Below, piece after piece: positions 7,823 to 15,813 of a DNA stretch of 27,677 nucleotides (positions are counted from its first letter, which is position 1; every line of letters begins with the position of its first letter). Made by a program: the position numbers and the translations under genes. This DNA is from JAJTCH01 sp040386195 (GTDB taxonomy: Bacteria; Pseudomonadota; Alphaproteobacteria; Rickettsiales; UBA1997). The notes beneath the pieces were generated by a model, which did not search any database, was not told where the DNA came from, and saw only the letters and a program-made list of their open reading frames with translations. The stretch covers positions 1 through 27,677 of the forward strand of contig JAZKFV010000026.1 in NCBI GenBank assembly GCA_040386195.1, read 5' to 3'.

Positions 7823-8434
7823 TTAGTTATTAACTTTCTCATCTCCAGGCAATTGAGCTTTTTGCAAAACTCCTTCCCATGGTGATTCAAAATCAAAATT
7901 ACGAAATTCTTGCATTAATTTTACCGGTTCATAAATAACCTTTTTTTGAATTTCATCATAGCGAACTTCTTTATAGCCAGTGAGCGGAAAATCTTTGCGC
8001 AGCGGATGACCTTCAAAACCATAATCGGTGAGGATTCTTCTTAAATCTTGATGATCATCAAAAATAATTCCATACATATCAAAAGCCTCTCTTTCAAACC
8101 AACCGGCGGAGCTGAAAATTTTAGAAGCGGTAGGAACTGAGATTTGATCTTCAATTGCAACTTTAACGGTGATGCGGTTATTAACTTTTAGGCTCAGCAA
8201 ATTGTAAATAACTTCAAATCTTGGGCTTTTAACGCCAAGAAAATCGGCGCCAAAAATATCTAAAAGTAGTTTGAAAGAAAGATTTTGATCGGTTTTTAAA
8301 AACTCAAGGAAAGCCAGAATTTCAAGCCTATCAGCATAAATAATCAAATTATCATTTTGAATTGGCGGAATGGTTAGATTTCCTTTGAAAGTTTCTTGAA
8401 TATATTTGGCTTGCTGTTCTAATTTTTCGTTCAT
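7823..8434 (-). CDS. nuoC: NADH-quinone oxidoreductase subunit C
   Basis: The 203-residue protein is the 30-kDa-type subunit of respiratory complex I. The family signature WFEREAFDMYGIIFDDH is at about residues 112-128, followed by DLRRILTDYGFEGHPLRKDFP and the C-terminal motif YEPVKLMQEFRNFDF. It belongs to the peripheral arm, next to the N2-bearing NuoB subunit. It is a separate NuoC and not the NuoCD fusion of enterobacteria, as expected in Alphaproteobacteria. It starts 2 bp after nuoB. nuoD does not follow, which is unusual. Confidence 0.96.
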   Translation of the reverse strand: MNEKLEQQAKYIQETFKGNLTIPPIQNDNLIIYADRLEILAFLEFLKTDQNLSFKLLLDIFGADFLGVKSPRFEVIYNLLSLKVNNRITVKVAIEDQISVPTASKIFSSAGWFEREAFDMYGIIFDDHQDLRRILTDYGFEGHPLRKDFPLTGYKEVRYDEIQKKVIYEPVKLMQEFRNFDFESPWEGVLQKAQLPGDEKVNN

Positions 8435-8436
8435 AA

Positions 8437-8982
8437 TTATCTTCTGAATTTTCCAGTTCTCTTAATTTTTCTTTGTAATTGCAAAACGCCGTAAAGCAAA
8501 GCCTCGGCAGTTGGCGGACAACCCGGAACATAAATATCAACCGGAACGATGCGATCACAACCTCTGACCACAGAATAAGAATAATGATAATATCCACCGC
8601 CATTGGCGCAAGAACCCATTGAAATTACATATCTTGGCTCCGCCATTTGATCATAAACTTTACGCAAGGCTGGCGCCATTTTGTTGGTTAAGGTTCCGGC
8701 AACAATCATAACATCGGATTGTCTTGGTGAAGGACGAAAAACCATTCCGAAACGATCTAAATCATAACGGCTGGCGGCAGTTTGCATCATTTCAACCGCG
8801 CAGCAAGCCAGGCCAAAAGTCATTGGCCAGAGTGAGCCAGTCCTTGCCCAATTAGCTAAATCATCTAATTTTGCTAAAACAAAACCGCGATCTTTGATTT
8901 CAGCAACCGCGCTATTCAAGATTGCGTCTTGGTTTAATGGGCTGATTAAATCAGTGTTTCTAACATTATTGATTATTTCCAT
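8437..8982 (-). CDS. nuoB: NADH-quinone oxidoreductase subunit B
   Basis: The 181-residue protein is the PSST-type subunit that carries iron-sulfur cluster N2, the last electron carrier before quinone in complex I. All four ligand cysteines are visible: the tandem Cys60-Cys61 in FGLACCAVEMM, Cys125 in SMGSCANGGGYYH and Cys155 in YVPGCPPTAEAL. The start overlaps the end of nuoA by 10 bases, and nuoC begins 2 bases after its stop, indicating translational coupling. Overlapping frames on both strands here are shadows. Confidence 0.97.
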   Translation of the reverse strand: MEIINNVRNTDLISPLNQDAILNSAVAEIKDRGFVLAKLDDLANWARTGSLWPMTFGLACCAVEMMQTAASRYDLDRFGMVFRPSPRQSDVMIVAGTLTNKMAPALRKVYDQMAEPRYVISMGSCANGGGYYHYSYSVVRGCDRIVPVDIYVPGCPPTAEALLYGVLQLQRKIKRTGKFRR

Positions 8983-9338
8983 TCAAGCGCTCCTCTTTTC
9001 CATTCATAAATAAAGCCAATGGTTAGAAGGGTTAAAAACACCATCATTGACCAAAAGCCGAAAACGCCGATTGTTTTTAATGAAACTGCGAAGGGAAATA
9101 AAAAGGCAATTTCTAAATCGAAAATGATAAACAAAATTGCGACTAAATAAAATTGCACATCAAACTCGTTTCTGACCCGACCAATCCCTTCAAATCCACA
9201 TTCATAAGGTGAGTTTTTTTCGGCATCAGGAAGTCTTTTGGCTAAGAAAAATGGAATGACTAAAATGACCAAAGAAAGCCCGGCAGCAACTCCAAAAAAC
9301 AACAGAATCGGTAGGTAATTAGTGAGTAAATTATCCAT
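8973..9338 (-). CDS. nuoA: NADH-quinone oxidoreductase subunit A
   Basis: The 121-residue protein is the small membrane subunit of complex I. It has three hydrophobic helices and the conserved loop SPYECGFEG, followed by FDVQFYLVAILFIIFDLE and GFIYEWKRGALEW. The frame stays open to 9425, but the extra 29 residues would be basic and unlike the family. I chose the ATG at 9338 because it gives the normal length and the usual MDNLL-TNYLPIL beginning. It is the first gene of a minus-strand cluster. Its promoter must lie in the 105 bases shared with divergent dapA, where AT-rich candidate boxes occur but none is convincing. Confidence 0.95.
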   Translation of the reverse strand: MDNLLTNYLPILLFFGVAAGLSLVILVIPFFLAKRLPDAEKNSPYECGFEGIGRVRNEFDVQFYLVAILFIIFDLEIAFLFPFAVSLKTIGVFGFWSMMVFLTLLTIGFIYEWKRGALEWK

Positions 9339-9443
9339 TTTTAAAGCTTGTAATTTAAGTAAGATTGAAGAATATTTGCGCAGCTTAATTCGAAAAGTGC
9401 AGGTAAATTTATAAATATTTAGCAATAAATCAAGTTTTTTAAA

Positions 9444-10319
9444 ATGTTATTTTCAGGTTTATATACAGCCCTTATCACCCCTTTTAAAAATGACAAAATT
9501 GATGAGGTGGCTTTTGAAAAATTAATTGAATTTCAAATTAAAAATGGTGTTGATGGAATCGTTCCGTGCGGAACAACTGGCGAATCGCCAACCCTAACTC
9601 ATGAAGAGCATAATTTAGTAATTGATTTGGCGATAAAAATTGCCAATAAAAGAATTAAAGTTGTGGCGGGAACCGGCTCAAACTCAACTGCCGAAGCCAT
9701 TATGATGACCAGCCACGCTTTAGAAGCTGGCGCGGATGGCTGCTTGATTGTGGCTCCTTATTACAACAAACCAACTCAGCAAGGTTTGTATCAGCACTTC
9801 AAAGCCATTAACGATAATTGCGAAATTCCTTTGATTGTCTACAACATTCCTGGTCGTTCCGTGGTTAATATTACTGACGAAACTCTAGCAAAATTAGCGC
9901 AATTAAAAAATATTGTTGGCATTAAAGATGCGACGGGAGATTTAGCTCGGGTTGCTAGTTTAAAATTATTGGTCGATAAAAATTTTGCAATAATTTCTGG
10001 CGAAGATGCTACCGCAGTTGGATTCAACGCTATGGGCGGCTGCGGAGTTATTTCGGTCACTGCCAATATTGCGCCAAAACTTTGCTCAGACTTACAAAAA
10101 GCCACTCAAATTGGCGATTATAAAACCGCAGTAAAAATTCAAGATCAACTCACCAGCCTTCACGCCGCAATGTTCTGCGAAACCAACCCAATTCCAGTTA
10201 AATATGCCGCGTCTTTAATGGGATTTTGCAGTGGAGAAGTTAGGTTGCCATTAACTGAAGCTTCTGAAGCTGCCAAAATTAGAGTTGCTGCTGAGATGAA
10301 AAAATTAGGATTAATTTAA
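9444..10319 (+). CDS. dapA: 4-hydroxy-tetrahydrodipicolinate synthase
   Basis: The 291-residue TIM-barrel aldolase condenses pyruvate with aspartate semialdehyde, the first committed step of lysine and diaminopimelate synthesis. The key residues align with the E. coli enzyme without gaps: Thr44-Thr45 in CGTTGES, Tyr133 in IVYNIPGR and the Schiff-base Lys161 in GIKDATGD. The GEDATA and GGCGVISVTAN segments complete the active site and barrel. The gene is divergent from nuoA. No clear Shine-Dalgarno sequence precedes the ATG, but the start gives the standard family N-terminus. Confidence 0.97.
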   Translation: MLFSGLYTALITPFKNDKIDEVAFEKLIEFQIKNGVDGIVPCGTTGESPTLTHEEHNLVIDLAIKIANKRIKVVAGTGSNSTAEAIMMTSHALEAGADGCLIVAPYYNKPTQQGLYQHFKAINDNCEIPLIVYNIPGRSVVNITDETLAKLAQLKNIVGIKDATGDLARVASLKLLVDKNFAIISGEDATAVGFNAMGGCGVISVTANIAPKLCSDLQKATQIGDYKTAVKIQDQLTSLHAAMFCETNPIPVKYAASLMGFCSGEVRLPLTEASEAAKIRVAAEMKKLGLI

Positions 10320-10414
10320 AAAATCTAAAGCCAACCCGCATCCTAAATAAATTTGACTTTTAAATCTAATTATAAGAAAAATTAATAATCATATTAATTT
10401 TTCCGATATAATTT

Positions 10415-11455
10415 ATGAGCAAAAATAATCACCTTTCTGAAGATTACAAAAACTTTCCTCAATATTTAATTCTTAGCCAAAGAGGCAAAGATGTTATGGA
10501 TGGCTTATTGAAAATATTAAATCCAACTTCAATTACAAAACAACAAGTTCAATCAGTAATAAATATTTTTGCCAATCTGGTTAGTAAAGATTCACAGAAT
10601 ATCGAGGAACAACAAAGGGAAACGATAAGTTTAATTATTGAAATATTTGGTTGTGAGGAAAGCGCAGAGTTTTATAAAAAAATTTCTCAACTTGCTGAAC
10701 AAGAAAAGAGTTATCTAAAGTTATTAAGTTCAAGCTCAGATACGGCTCTTGATAAATATTTAGAAATTTTAGATGAGTCCCAACGGCTTAAACTAAATTA
10801 TGGTGACTTTTCCAGGCATCAAGAAATGATTGCAATTCTTGATGAGGCGCTAAGTAAAGATCAATTGCAAGGTTCGTCATTTTTACCAAGATCGGCAGCA
10901 ATATTTGAATTTCTTGCAGACCTAGCTAGCACTCCAGAAACATATCCAGCAGTAACTCCAGAAAGAATTGCTTTTGAAAGCGCCAATCTTCTTCTTGGAT
11001 ATTGTTATGAGCACGGAATCGGTGTTGAAAAAAGTATAAGACTTGCTTGCGACTGCTATATAACCGCTTCTCACGGCGATGAAGGGGTTGAATATTTACC
11101 TGGGGAATGGTGTAAAACAGATGTCACTATTAAGGCGGAAGAAATGATGTTTATACTTGTGGGAATTAAAACTGATGATACTCAAATAGATTCTGAAGAG
11201 TGTGATTCGGACACTGATAAGAATCCCGCTAATGTTAATGCGGTAGCTATTGAACTATTGCGCCCAATAATGTTAGAATTGGAATCTGGTAGTTCTTCTG
11301 ATTCAAAAAGGCCAGCTCGAAAAAGTTTTTGCAAACACCAATACGAACTTGACGATGTGGTAGAAGCCGCCAATGCAACCCCACCAAAATCATTAACTCC
11401 AACCAGCAATACTCAATTTTCTCCTAATTTAATGAAAACACCCAACGCTATCTGA
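10415..11455 (+). CDS. Unknown protein with a single Sel1-like motif
   Basis: I do not recognise the full 346-residue protein. No signal peptide or membrane segment is visible. The first ~185 residues look helical and charged. Residues about 189-224 (LLLGYCYEHGIGVEKSIRLA and following) fit the Sel1/TPR-like consensus of LG-x-x-Y-x-x-G-x-GV and a second helix ending in H-G-D. The last ~100 residues are acidic, then serine- and proline-rich, and probably disordered. Sel1-like proteins often mediate protein contacts and are common in host-associated bacteria, but no function can be assigned. It follows dapA by 95 bp and is convergent with the next gene, with a 3-bp gap. Confidence 0.72.
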   Translation: MSKNNHLSEDYKNFPQYLILSQRGKDVMDGLLKILNPTSITKQQVQSVINIFANLVSKDSQNIEEQQRETISLIIEIFGCEESAEFYKKISQLAEQEKSYLKLLSSSSDTALDKYLEILDESQRLKLNYGDFSRHQEMIAILDEALSKDQLQGSSFLPRSAAIFEFLADLASTPETYPAVTPERIAFESANLLLGYCYEHGIGVEKSIRLACDCYITASHGDEGVEYLPGEWCKTDVTIKAEEMMFILVGIKTDDTQIDSEECDSDTDKNPANVNAVAIELLRPIMLELESGSSSDSKRPARKSFCKHQYELDDVVEAANATPPKSLTPTSNTQFSPNLMKTPNAI

Positions 11456-11458
11456 GGA

Positions 11459-11938
11459 TTATAAACTTCTGCCTTTCTGTCTGCCTTGCGCTCTTTCCTG
11501 AGCCTCGACCATACTAACCCAAAAGCCTTTTTTGCTATTGTCATTCATTAATTTTGCCGAGCTGACTAAATAGGTTAACTTTTGCCCTAAAATCACCGAA
11601 GTCCAAAATCCGACTGGCTTGACTAAATCAACAATTTTAGTTTCTGATAATTCTTGCGCCTCTTCTTCTTGCTCTGGCGAAATTATTTTTTCTACTAATT
11701 CGCGTGAAACTTCTTTTTTAATAAATCTTTCACTATCTTCTTTAGGTAAGACTTTTTCTGCTTTTATAGCCTTTCTGGATTTGATTTTATCAACTAAATT
11801 GCGATATTTTTTGCGGGCAAAAATTAAGAGGATGCCCAGAATAATTCTAATTAAAATAATACTGATTAAAACGACCACAAAAATTCCCAGAAGCACTGGT
11901 AATACTGTTTTGAGGAAGATGATTAGCTGAGCTAGCAT
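11459..11938 (-). CDS. N-terminally membrane-anchored protein of unknown function
   Basis: The 159-residue protein begins with a long hydrophobic stretch (about residues 3-41) that could be one or two membrane helices. A strongly charged, helix-forming middle part follows (about 45-105). The C-terminal part, with KPVGFWTSVILGQKLTYLV and KKGFWVSMVEAQERAQGRQK, is aromatic/basic and looks more constrained than the middle. I cannot name a family. The gene stands alone, convergent with its left neighbour and divergent from the U32 gene. A plus-strand frame inside it (11619-11930) is treated as a shadow. Confidence 0.65.
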   Translation of the reverse strand: MLAQLIIFLKTVLPVLLGIFVVVLISIILIRIILGILLIFARKKYRNLVDKIKSRKAIKAEKVLPKEDSERFIKKEVSRELVEKIISPEQEEEAQELSETKIVDLVKPVGFWTSVILGQKLTYLVSSAKLMNDNSKKGFWVSMVEAQERAQGRQKGRSL

Positions 11939-11945
11939 TGATTAA

Positions 11946-11974
11946 TTGTATTTTTTTGCGAAGGGGTATATAAA
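11946..11974 (+). promoter_or_regulatory. Candidate sigma-70-type promoter for the U32 gene
   Basis: TTGTAT at 11946-11951 and TATAAA at 11969-11974 are separated by 17 bp, in the 80-base gap before the ATG at 12019. Transcription would start near 11981 and leave a leader of about 38 bases. In AT-rich DNA such boxes arise by chance, so this is only a candidate. Confidence 0.4.
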
Positions 11975-12018
11975 CCGCATTCTCATTTATAACACTTCAA
12001 AAAACAATTAATTTTTCA

Positions 12019-13623
12019 ATGCAAAAATCAGAACTTCTTTTGCCCGCCGGATCACTTGATCGCTTAAAAACCGCTATTCTTTACGGCGCTGATGCCGTTT
12101 ATTGTGGCACGCCAGATATGAGTTTGCGCACTAAATCAGCTTTTAGTTTGGAAGAGTTGGTGGAAGGAATTGAATATGCTCATTCTAAAAATAAAAAGGT
12201 TTATTTGACGCTGAATTTATTTTCGCACAATAAGGATATTGAAAAATTGCCGGAATATATTGATACCGTGAAAAAAGTTAAACCAGATGGCTTAATCATC
12301 GCCGATCCAGGCGTGGCGCATTTTGTCAAGCAGCACGCGCCGGAATTAGAAATTCATATTTCTACTCAAGCCAATGTCTGTTCGTGGTTATCAGTACAAT
12401 TTTGGCAAGAGCAAGGCGCTAAATTAGTGGTTCTAGCCCGCGAAGTTAGTTTTGAAGAATTAAAAGAAATTCGCCAAAAATGCCCGGATATTAAATTGGA
12501 AGCCTTTGTTCACGGCTCAATGTGTATGACTTATTCTGGTCGTTGTTTGCTGTCTAATTTTATGTCCGAACGCGGCGCCAATCAAGGTTCTTGCGCCCAT
12601 AGTTGCCGTTGGGGTTATAAAGTTAAAATCAAACTTAAAGATAATACTGAGCACGAAATTGAAATTACCGATCAGAATCGCGATTTATTCGATTTCTTTT
12701 TAGAAGAAGAAATTCGCCCGGGCGAGTTGATGCCGTTTGAGGAAGATATGCACGGCTCTTATATTTTAAATTCTAAAGATTTATGTTTGATGCCCAAGCT
12801 CAATGAATATTTAGAAATTGGTATTAATTCGCTAAAAGTTGAGGGTAGAAATAAAACTGAATATTACGCCGGAACTGTGGCGCGAGCCTATCGAATGGCA
12901 ATTGATGATTATTACGCTGATCCTAAAAGTTGGAACGCCGACAAATATATGGACGAGCTCGAAGCAGTTGCCAATCGTGGTTATACTTTGGCGTTTCATG
13001 AAGGTAGATTAACCAATTTGGCGCATGATTACGACAGCACTAAATCCACCGCAATCTATGAATATTGCGCCAGAATTGTGGAATGGCAAAATGACGACAT
13101 AATTATTGAAATTAAAAATCGTATCGTTGCTGGCGATGTTTTAGAATTTTTATCACCCTTTGCCAGAACGCCAATTTTGCTGAGAATCTACGAATTTATT
13201 GCTGCTGAAAATGGCAATATCACCGCCGCAGTTCACTCTGGACAAAAAGGAAAAGTTCGCATTCCGTTGTCATTATTTCATTTGGAAGATGGGCAAAAAT
13301 TAAAAGAATTATTGCCGCCACTTACTTTAATTAGAAAAGAAAAAGCGATGGATGATTCAGAAAAAAATCGTCTTGAGCTTCACAATCAAGCCCACAAAGT
13401 TGAATCGGGCGAAGGCAATGAAAACAAATATCAAAATAAAAGAAATAAATATTTATCTTCACTTGAAGAAAAACTTCAGGAAGTTTCGCCAAAAACTCCT
13501 AGAGTTGGGGTGGAAGGCTGCTGCGGCAAAGGTTGCAACGGTTGTTTAATTTTCTGGCATGATGACAAATACCAAAAAGCGCGGGAATTGTTGAAGACTA
13601 AAAAGATGGGTGAAATGCTTTAG
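12019..13623 (+). CDS. trhP: Peptidase U32 family protein, TrhP/YegQ-like tRNA hydroxylation factor
   Basis: The 534-residue protein starts ELLLPAGSLDRLKTAILYGADAVYCG, the barrel entry of the U32 family. The signature EAFVHGSMCMTYSGRCLLS has Cys169 and Cys176; GSCAHSCRW adds Cys192 and Cys196. These four are the expected iron-sulfur ligands. The sequence is closer to E. coli YegQ/TrhP than to RlhA or UbiU/UbiV as I remember them. TrhP helps make 5-hydroxyuridine at the tRNA wobble position, with prephenate as cofactor precursor. The protein is about 80 residues longer than E. coli TrhP and ends in a second cysteine cluster, GCCGKGCNGC (about 501-510), which may hold another metal or cluster. 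It overlaps the end of the convergent DedA gene by 4 bases. Confidence 0.75.
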   Translation: MQKSELLLPAGSLDRLKTAILYGADAVYCGTPDMSLRTKSAFSLEELVEGIEYAHSKNKKVYLTLNLFSHNKDIEKLPEYIDTVKKVKPDGLIIADPGVAHFVKQHAPELEIHISTQANVCSWLSVQFWQEQGAKLVVLAREVSFEELKEIRQKCPDIKLEAFVHGSMCMTYSGRCLLSNFMSERGANQGSCAHSCRWGYKVKIKLKDNTEHEIEITDQNRDLFDFFLEEEIRPGELMPFEEDMHGSYILNSKDLCLMPKLNEYLEIGINSLKVEGRNKTEYYAGTVARAYRMAIDDYYADPKSWNADKYMDELEAVANRGYTLAFHEGRLTNLAHDYDSTKSTAIYEYCARIVEWQNDDIIIEIKNRIVAGDVLEFLSPFARTPILLRIYEFIAAENGNITAAVHSGQKGKVRIPLSLFHLEDGQKLKELLPPLTLIRKEKAMDDSEKNRLELHNQAHKVESGEGNENKYQNKRNKYLSSLEEKLQEVSPKTPRVGVEGCCGKGCNGCLIFWHDDKYQKARELLKTKKMGEML

Positions 13624-14258
13624 ATTATTGTTTCTATGGCTTTTTGGCGGCGTTTGTTAAACCACATATAAATTAAAGTCAGCAAAATACATATCGCCAA
13701 ACAAACACCAATGATGATGTGTAAATATTCTTTAATCATCTCTCGGTTTTCCCCAATCAAATATCCGGTATAAGTTAAAATTGTCACCCACAAAGCTGAG
13801 CCAGCGGTAGTGTAAAAACAAAATTTTCCAAAATGCATTCGCGCAATTCCGGCGGGAAGAGAAATATAGTGGCGAACGCCAGGAATTAAGCGGCCAGTGA
13901 AGGTTGAAAATGAGCCGTGTTTGGCAAAAAATATCTCAATTCCCAAAATAGTTTTTTGTTTGATGAAAAAATATTTGCCAATTTTATCTAAAATTGGTCG
14001 ACCATAATGAATGGCTAAATAATAGTTAAATATTGCGCCGAATAAATTGCCAATCACACCAACAAGAATGGCTAAATGAATATTAAATTTTCCATAGGTG
14101 GCGGCAATGCCAACTGGAATCATAATGATTTCGCTGGGAATGGGAACGAAGGTGCTTTCTAAAAACATACCAATAAAAATGCCGCCATAGCCAATGTGTT
14201 CAACAAGAAACACCAAATAATCTAGGCTCAGCTGAAAGTAATAGGATAAAGTTGTCAT
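13620..14258 (-). CDS. DedA-family membrane protein
   Basis: The 212-residue protein belongs to the DedA/SNARE-associated (VTT domain) family. Recognisable parts are an early glycine/phenylalanine-rich region with GMFLESTFVPIPSEI, the fold's re-entrant motif GNLFGAIFNYYLAIHYG, and FTGRLIPGVRHYISLPAGIARM, with its conserved arginines and proline-glycine. DedA proteins are inner-membrane proteins linked to lipid-carrier recycling (undecaprenyl-phosphate or phospholipid flipping) and proton-dependent homeostasis. The frame can be extended to a TTG at 14288 that overlaps gmk by 23 bases. I prefer the ATG at 14258, which leaves 7 bases after gmk. It probably shares the gmk transcript. Confidence 0.88.
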   Translation of the reverse strand: MTTLSYYFQLSLDYLVFLVEHIGYGGIFIGMFLESTFVPIPSEIIMIPVGIAATYGKFNIHLAILVGVIGNLFGAIFNYYLAIHYGRPILDKIGKYFFIKQKTILGIEIFFAKHGSFSTFTGRLIPGVRHYISLPAGIARMHFGKFCFYTTAGSALWVTILTYTGYLIGENREMIKEYLHIIIGVCLAICILLTLIYMWFNKRRQKAIETII

Positions 14259-14265
14259 TAGATTT

Positions 14266-14889
14266 TTATTTGAGAAGTTGCTCAACAAAAGAAGCTATGG
14301 CTTTTTTGTCTGATATTGCAGATTGTTTAGAGGAATAAATTAGATCAATGATTTTTTGATAAGTTTCTTCTAAATTTTCATTAATTAAAACATAATCATA
14401 TTCATTCCAATGACTCATTTCATCTTTAGCTTTCTGCATTCTTTTTAAAACCACCTCTTCGCTATCTTCGGCTCTGGTTTGTAATCGGCTGTGCAATTCT
14501 TCCATTGAGGGTGGCAAAATAAAAAAACTAATTACTTGGCTACGATCAAACTTTTGAGCAATCTGTCTGGCGCCTTGCCAGTCAATGTCAAACAGAACCG
14601 AATTATTATTTTTTAATTGCTCTGCAATTTCTTGCTTTGGAGTTCCATATTGATTATCAAAAACCTGAGCATTTTCAAGAAATTCATTATTGCTCAACAT
14701 TTCTGCAAATTTTTCTTTGGAAATAAAAAAATAGTGCTGACCATTAATTTCGGATTGTCGGGGCTTTCTAGTCGTTGCTGAAATTGAAAGTTTAATATTG
14801 GAATTTCTTGCAACTAACATTTTACAAAGCGTTGACTTTCCAGCGCCAGATGGGGAAGAGATGATAATTAAATGAGGAGATTTAGGCAT
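14266..14889 (-). CDS. gmk: Guanylate kinase
   Basis: The 207-residue protein has the P-loop SSPSGAGKST (about residues 11-20) and the GMP-binding segment SATTRKPRQSEINGQHYFFI (about 37-56). FDIDWQGARQI (Walker B-like region) and a lid with LQTRAEDSEEVVLKRM complete the standard bacterial Gmk plan. It phosphorylates GMP to GDP for nucleotide pools and GTP/ppGpp metabolism. It lies between fabI and the DedA gene on the same strand. The 83 bases upstream are almost completely filled by a heptanucleotide palindrome. Confidence 0.96.
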   Translation of the reverse strand: MPKSPHLIIISSPSGAGKSTLCKMLVARNSNIKLSISATTRKPRQSEINGQHYFFISKEKFAEMLSNNEFLENAQVFDNQYGTPKQEIAEQLKNNNSVLFDIDWQGARQIAQKFDRSQVISFFILPPSMEELHSRLQTRAEDSEEVVLKRMQKAKDEMSHWNEYDYVLINENLEETYQKIIDLIYSSKQSAISDKKAIASFVEQLLK

Positions 14890-14894
14890 TTATC

Positions 14895-14969
14895 TTAATG
14901 ATTAATGATTAATGGTTAATGATTAATTATTTTTTCATTAATAATTAATCATTAACCATTAATCATTAT
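14895..14969. repeat. Heptanucleotide-repeat palindrome between fabI and gmk
   Basis: Five tandem heptamers TTAATGA/TTAATGG/TTAATTA at 14895-14929 face five inverted heptamers TCATTAA/TAATTAA/CCATTAA/TCATTAT at 14935-14969. Within this, 14903-14930 and 14941-14968 form a perfect 28-bp inverted repeat with a 10-base loop. It would form a very stable hairpin in transcripts from either strand, or a cruciform. A T-rich run follows on the plus strand only, whereas the flanking genes read on the minus strand, so it is not a typical terminator for them. A second palindrome of the same design lies between leuD and fabI. Confidence 0.9.
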
Positions 14970-14972
14970 TTT

Positions 14973-15788
14973 TTATTCTTCTTTAACTAAAGCAATATCC
15001 GGAGCGTCAATTGCTTTCATACCAACAACGTGATAGCCAGAATCAACGTGCAAAACTTCGCCAGTAACGCCGCTGCCAAGTTCGCTAAGCAAGAAAACGC
15101 CGGCGCCGCCAACATCGGCTAAATCAATATTTCTTTTTAAAGGTGAGTTATATTCATTCCATTTGAAGATGTATCTAAAATCGCCAATACCGCTGGCAGC
15201 CAAAGTTTTAACTGGCCCCGCAGAAATTGCGTTGATACGAATATTATCTTTGCCGCAATCTGCCGCCAAATATCTAACGCTGGCTTCCAATGCCGCTTTA
15301 GCAACACCCATCACATTATAATGAGGAACAACTTTTTCAGCGCCGTAATAACTCAGAGTTATCACCGAACCGCCGCCAGCTTTTTTCATCAATTCTTCAC
15401 CAGCTTTGCAAACCGCAACTAAAGAATAGCAGGAAATATTCATAGTATTAACAAAATTGCCCGGAGTTGTGTCGATAAAACGACCGCGCAATTCTTCTTT
15501 GTCAGAATAAGCAATAGCGTGAACGATAAAATCTAATTTGCCCCATCTTTTTTCTAACTCAGCAAAAACTGCATCAACGGAGCTTTGATCAGTAACATCG
15601 CAAGGTAAAACAATGTCAGATCCAAGCGACTGCGCTAAAGGTTCAACCCTTTTTTGCAAAGCTTCGCCTTGGTAAGTGAAGGCCAAATCTGCGCCATATT
15701 TTTTTGCTTCTTGGGCAATGCCCCAAGCGATTGAACGATTATTGGCAACGCCCATAATCAAACCTTTTTTTCCTTCTAATATTGTCAT
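14973..15788 (-). CDS. fabI: Enoyl-[acyl-carrier-protein] reductase (NADH), FabI
   Basis: The 271-residue short-chain dehydrogenase-like protein starts ILEGKKGLIMGVANNRSIAWGIA, the FabI type of NADH-binding motif. The catalytic set is visible: Tyr147/Tyr148 in SYYGAEK, Tyr157 in HYNVMGVAKAA and Lys164. It reduces enoyl-ACP in the last step of fatty-acid elongation. Position 93, Gly in E. coli FabI and a site of triclosan-resistance changes there, is Ala here (HAIAYS). From memory Ala is also present in rickettsial FabI, so this is probably a lineage feature. Heptanucleotide palindromes lie on both sides of the gene. Confidence 0.96.
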   Translation of the reverse strand: MTILEGKKGLIMGVANNRSIAWGIAQEAKKYGADLAFTYQGEALQKRVEPLAQSLGSDIVLPCDVTDQSSVDAVFAELEKRWGKLDFIVHAIAYSDKEELRGRFIDTTPGNFVNTMNISCYSLVAVCKAGEELMKKAGGGSVITLSYYGAEKVVPHYNVMGVAKAALEASVRYLAADCGKDNIRINAISAGPVKTLAASGIGDFRYIFKWNEYNSPLKRNIDLADVGGAGVFLLSELGSGVTGEVLHVDSGYHVVGMKAIDAPDIALVKEE

Positions 15789-15813
15789 TTTAAAAATTTT
15801 TAAGTTAAAAATT

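Noticed and set aside
9339..9425. N-terminal extension of NuoA by 29 residues
   Set aside because: The extension is basic and unlike the family; the ATG at 9338 gives the standard NuoA length and start.
10407..10412. TATAAT just before the ATG at 10415 as a promoter -10 box
   Set aside because: It lies 2 bases before the start codon, so transcription would begin inside the gene; the next in-frame ATG is 27 codons on. Chance occurrence in AT-rich DNA is likelier.
11619..11930. Plus-strand frame opposite the membrane protein gene at 11459-11938
   Set aside because: The minus-strand frame has a coherent membrane anchor and charged domain, while this one is Ser/Ile/Lys-rich without motifs.
14259..14288. 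TTG start of the DedA gene overlapping gmk
   Set aside because: The ATG at 14258 gives a normal DedA beginning and a 7-base gap after gmk.
15090..15788. Ala93 in FabI as an acquired triclosan-resistance change
   Set aside because: From memory Ala at this position also occurs in rickettsial FabI, so it is probably ancestral in the lineage.
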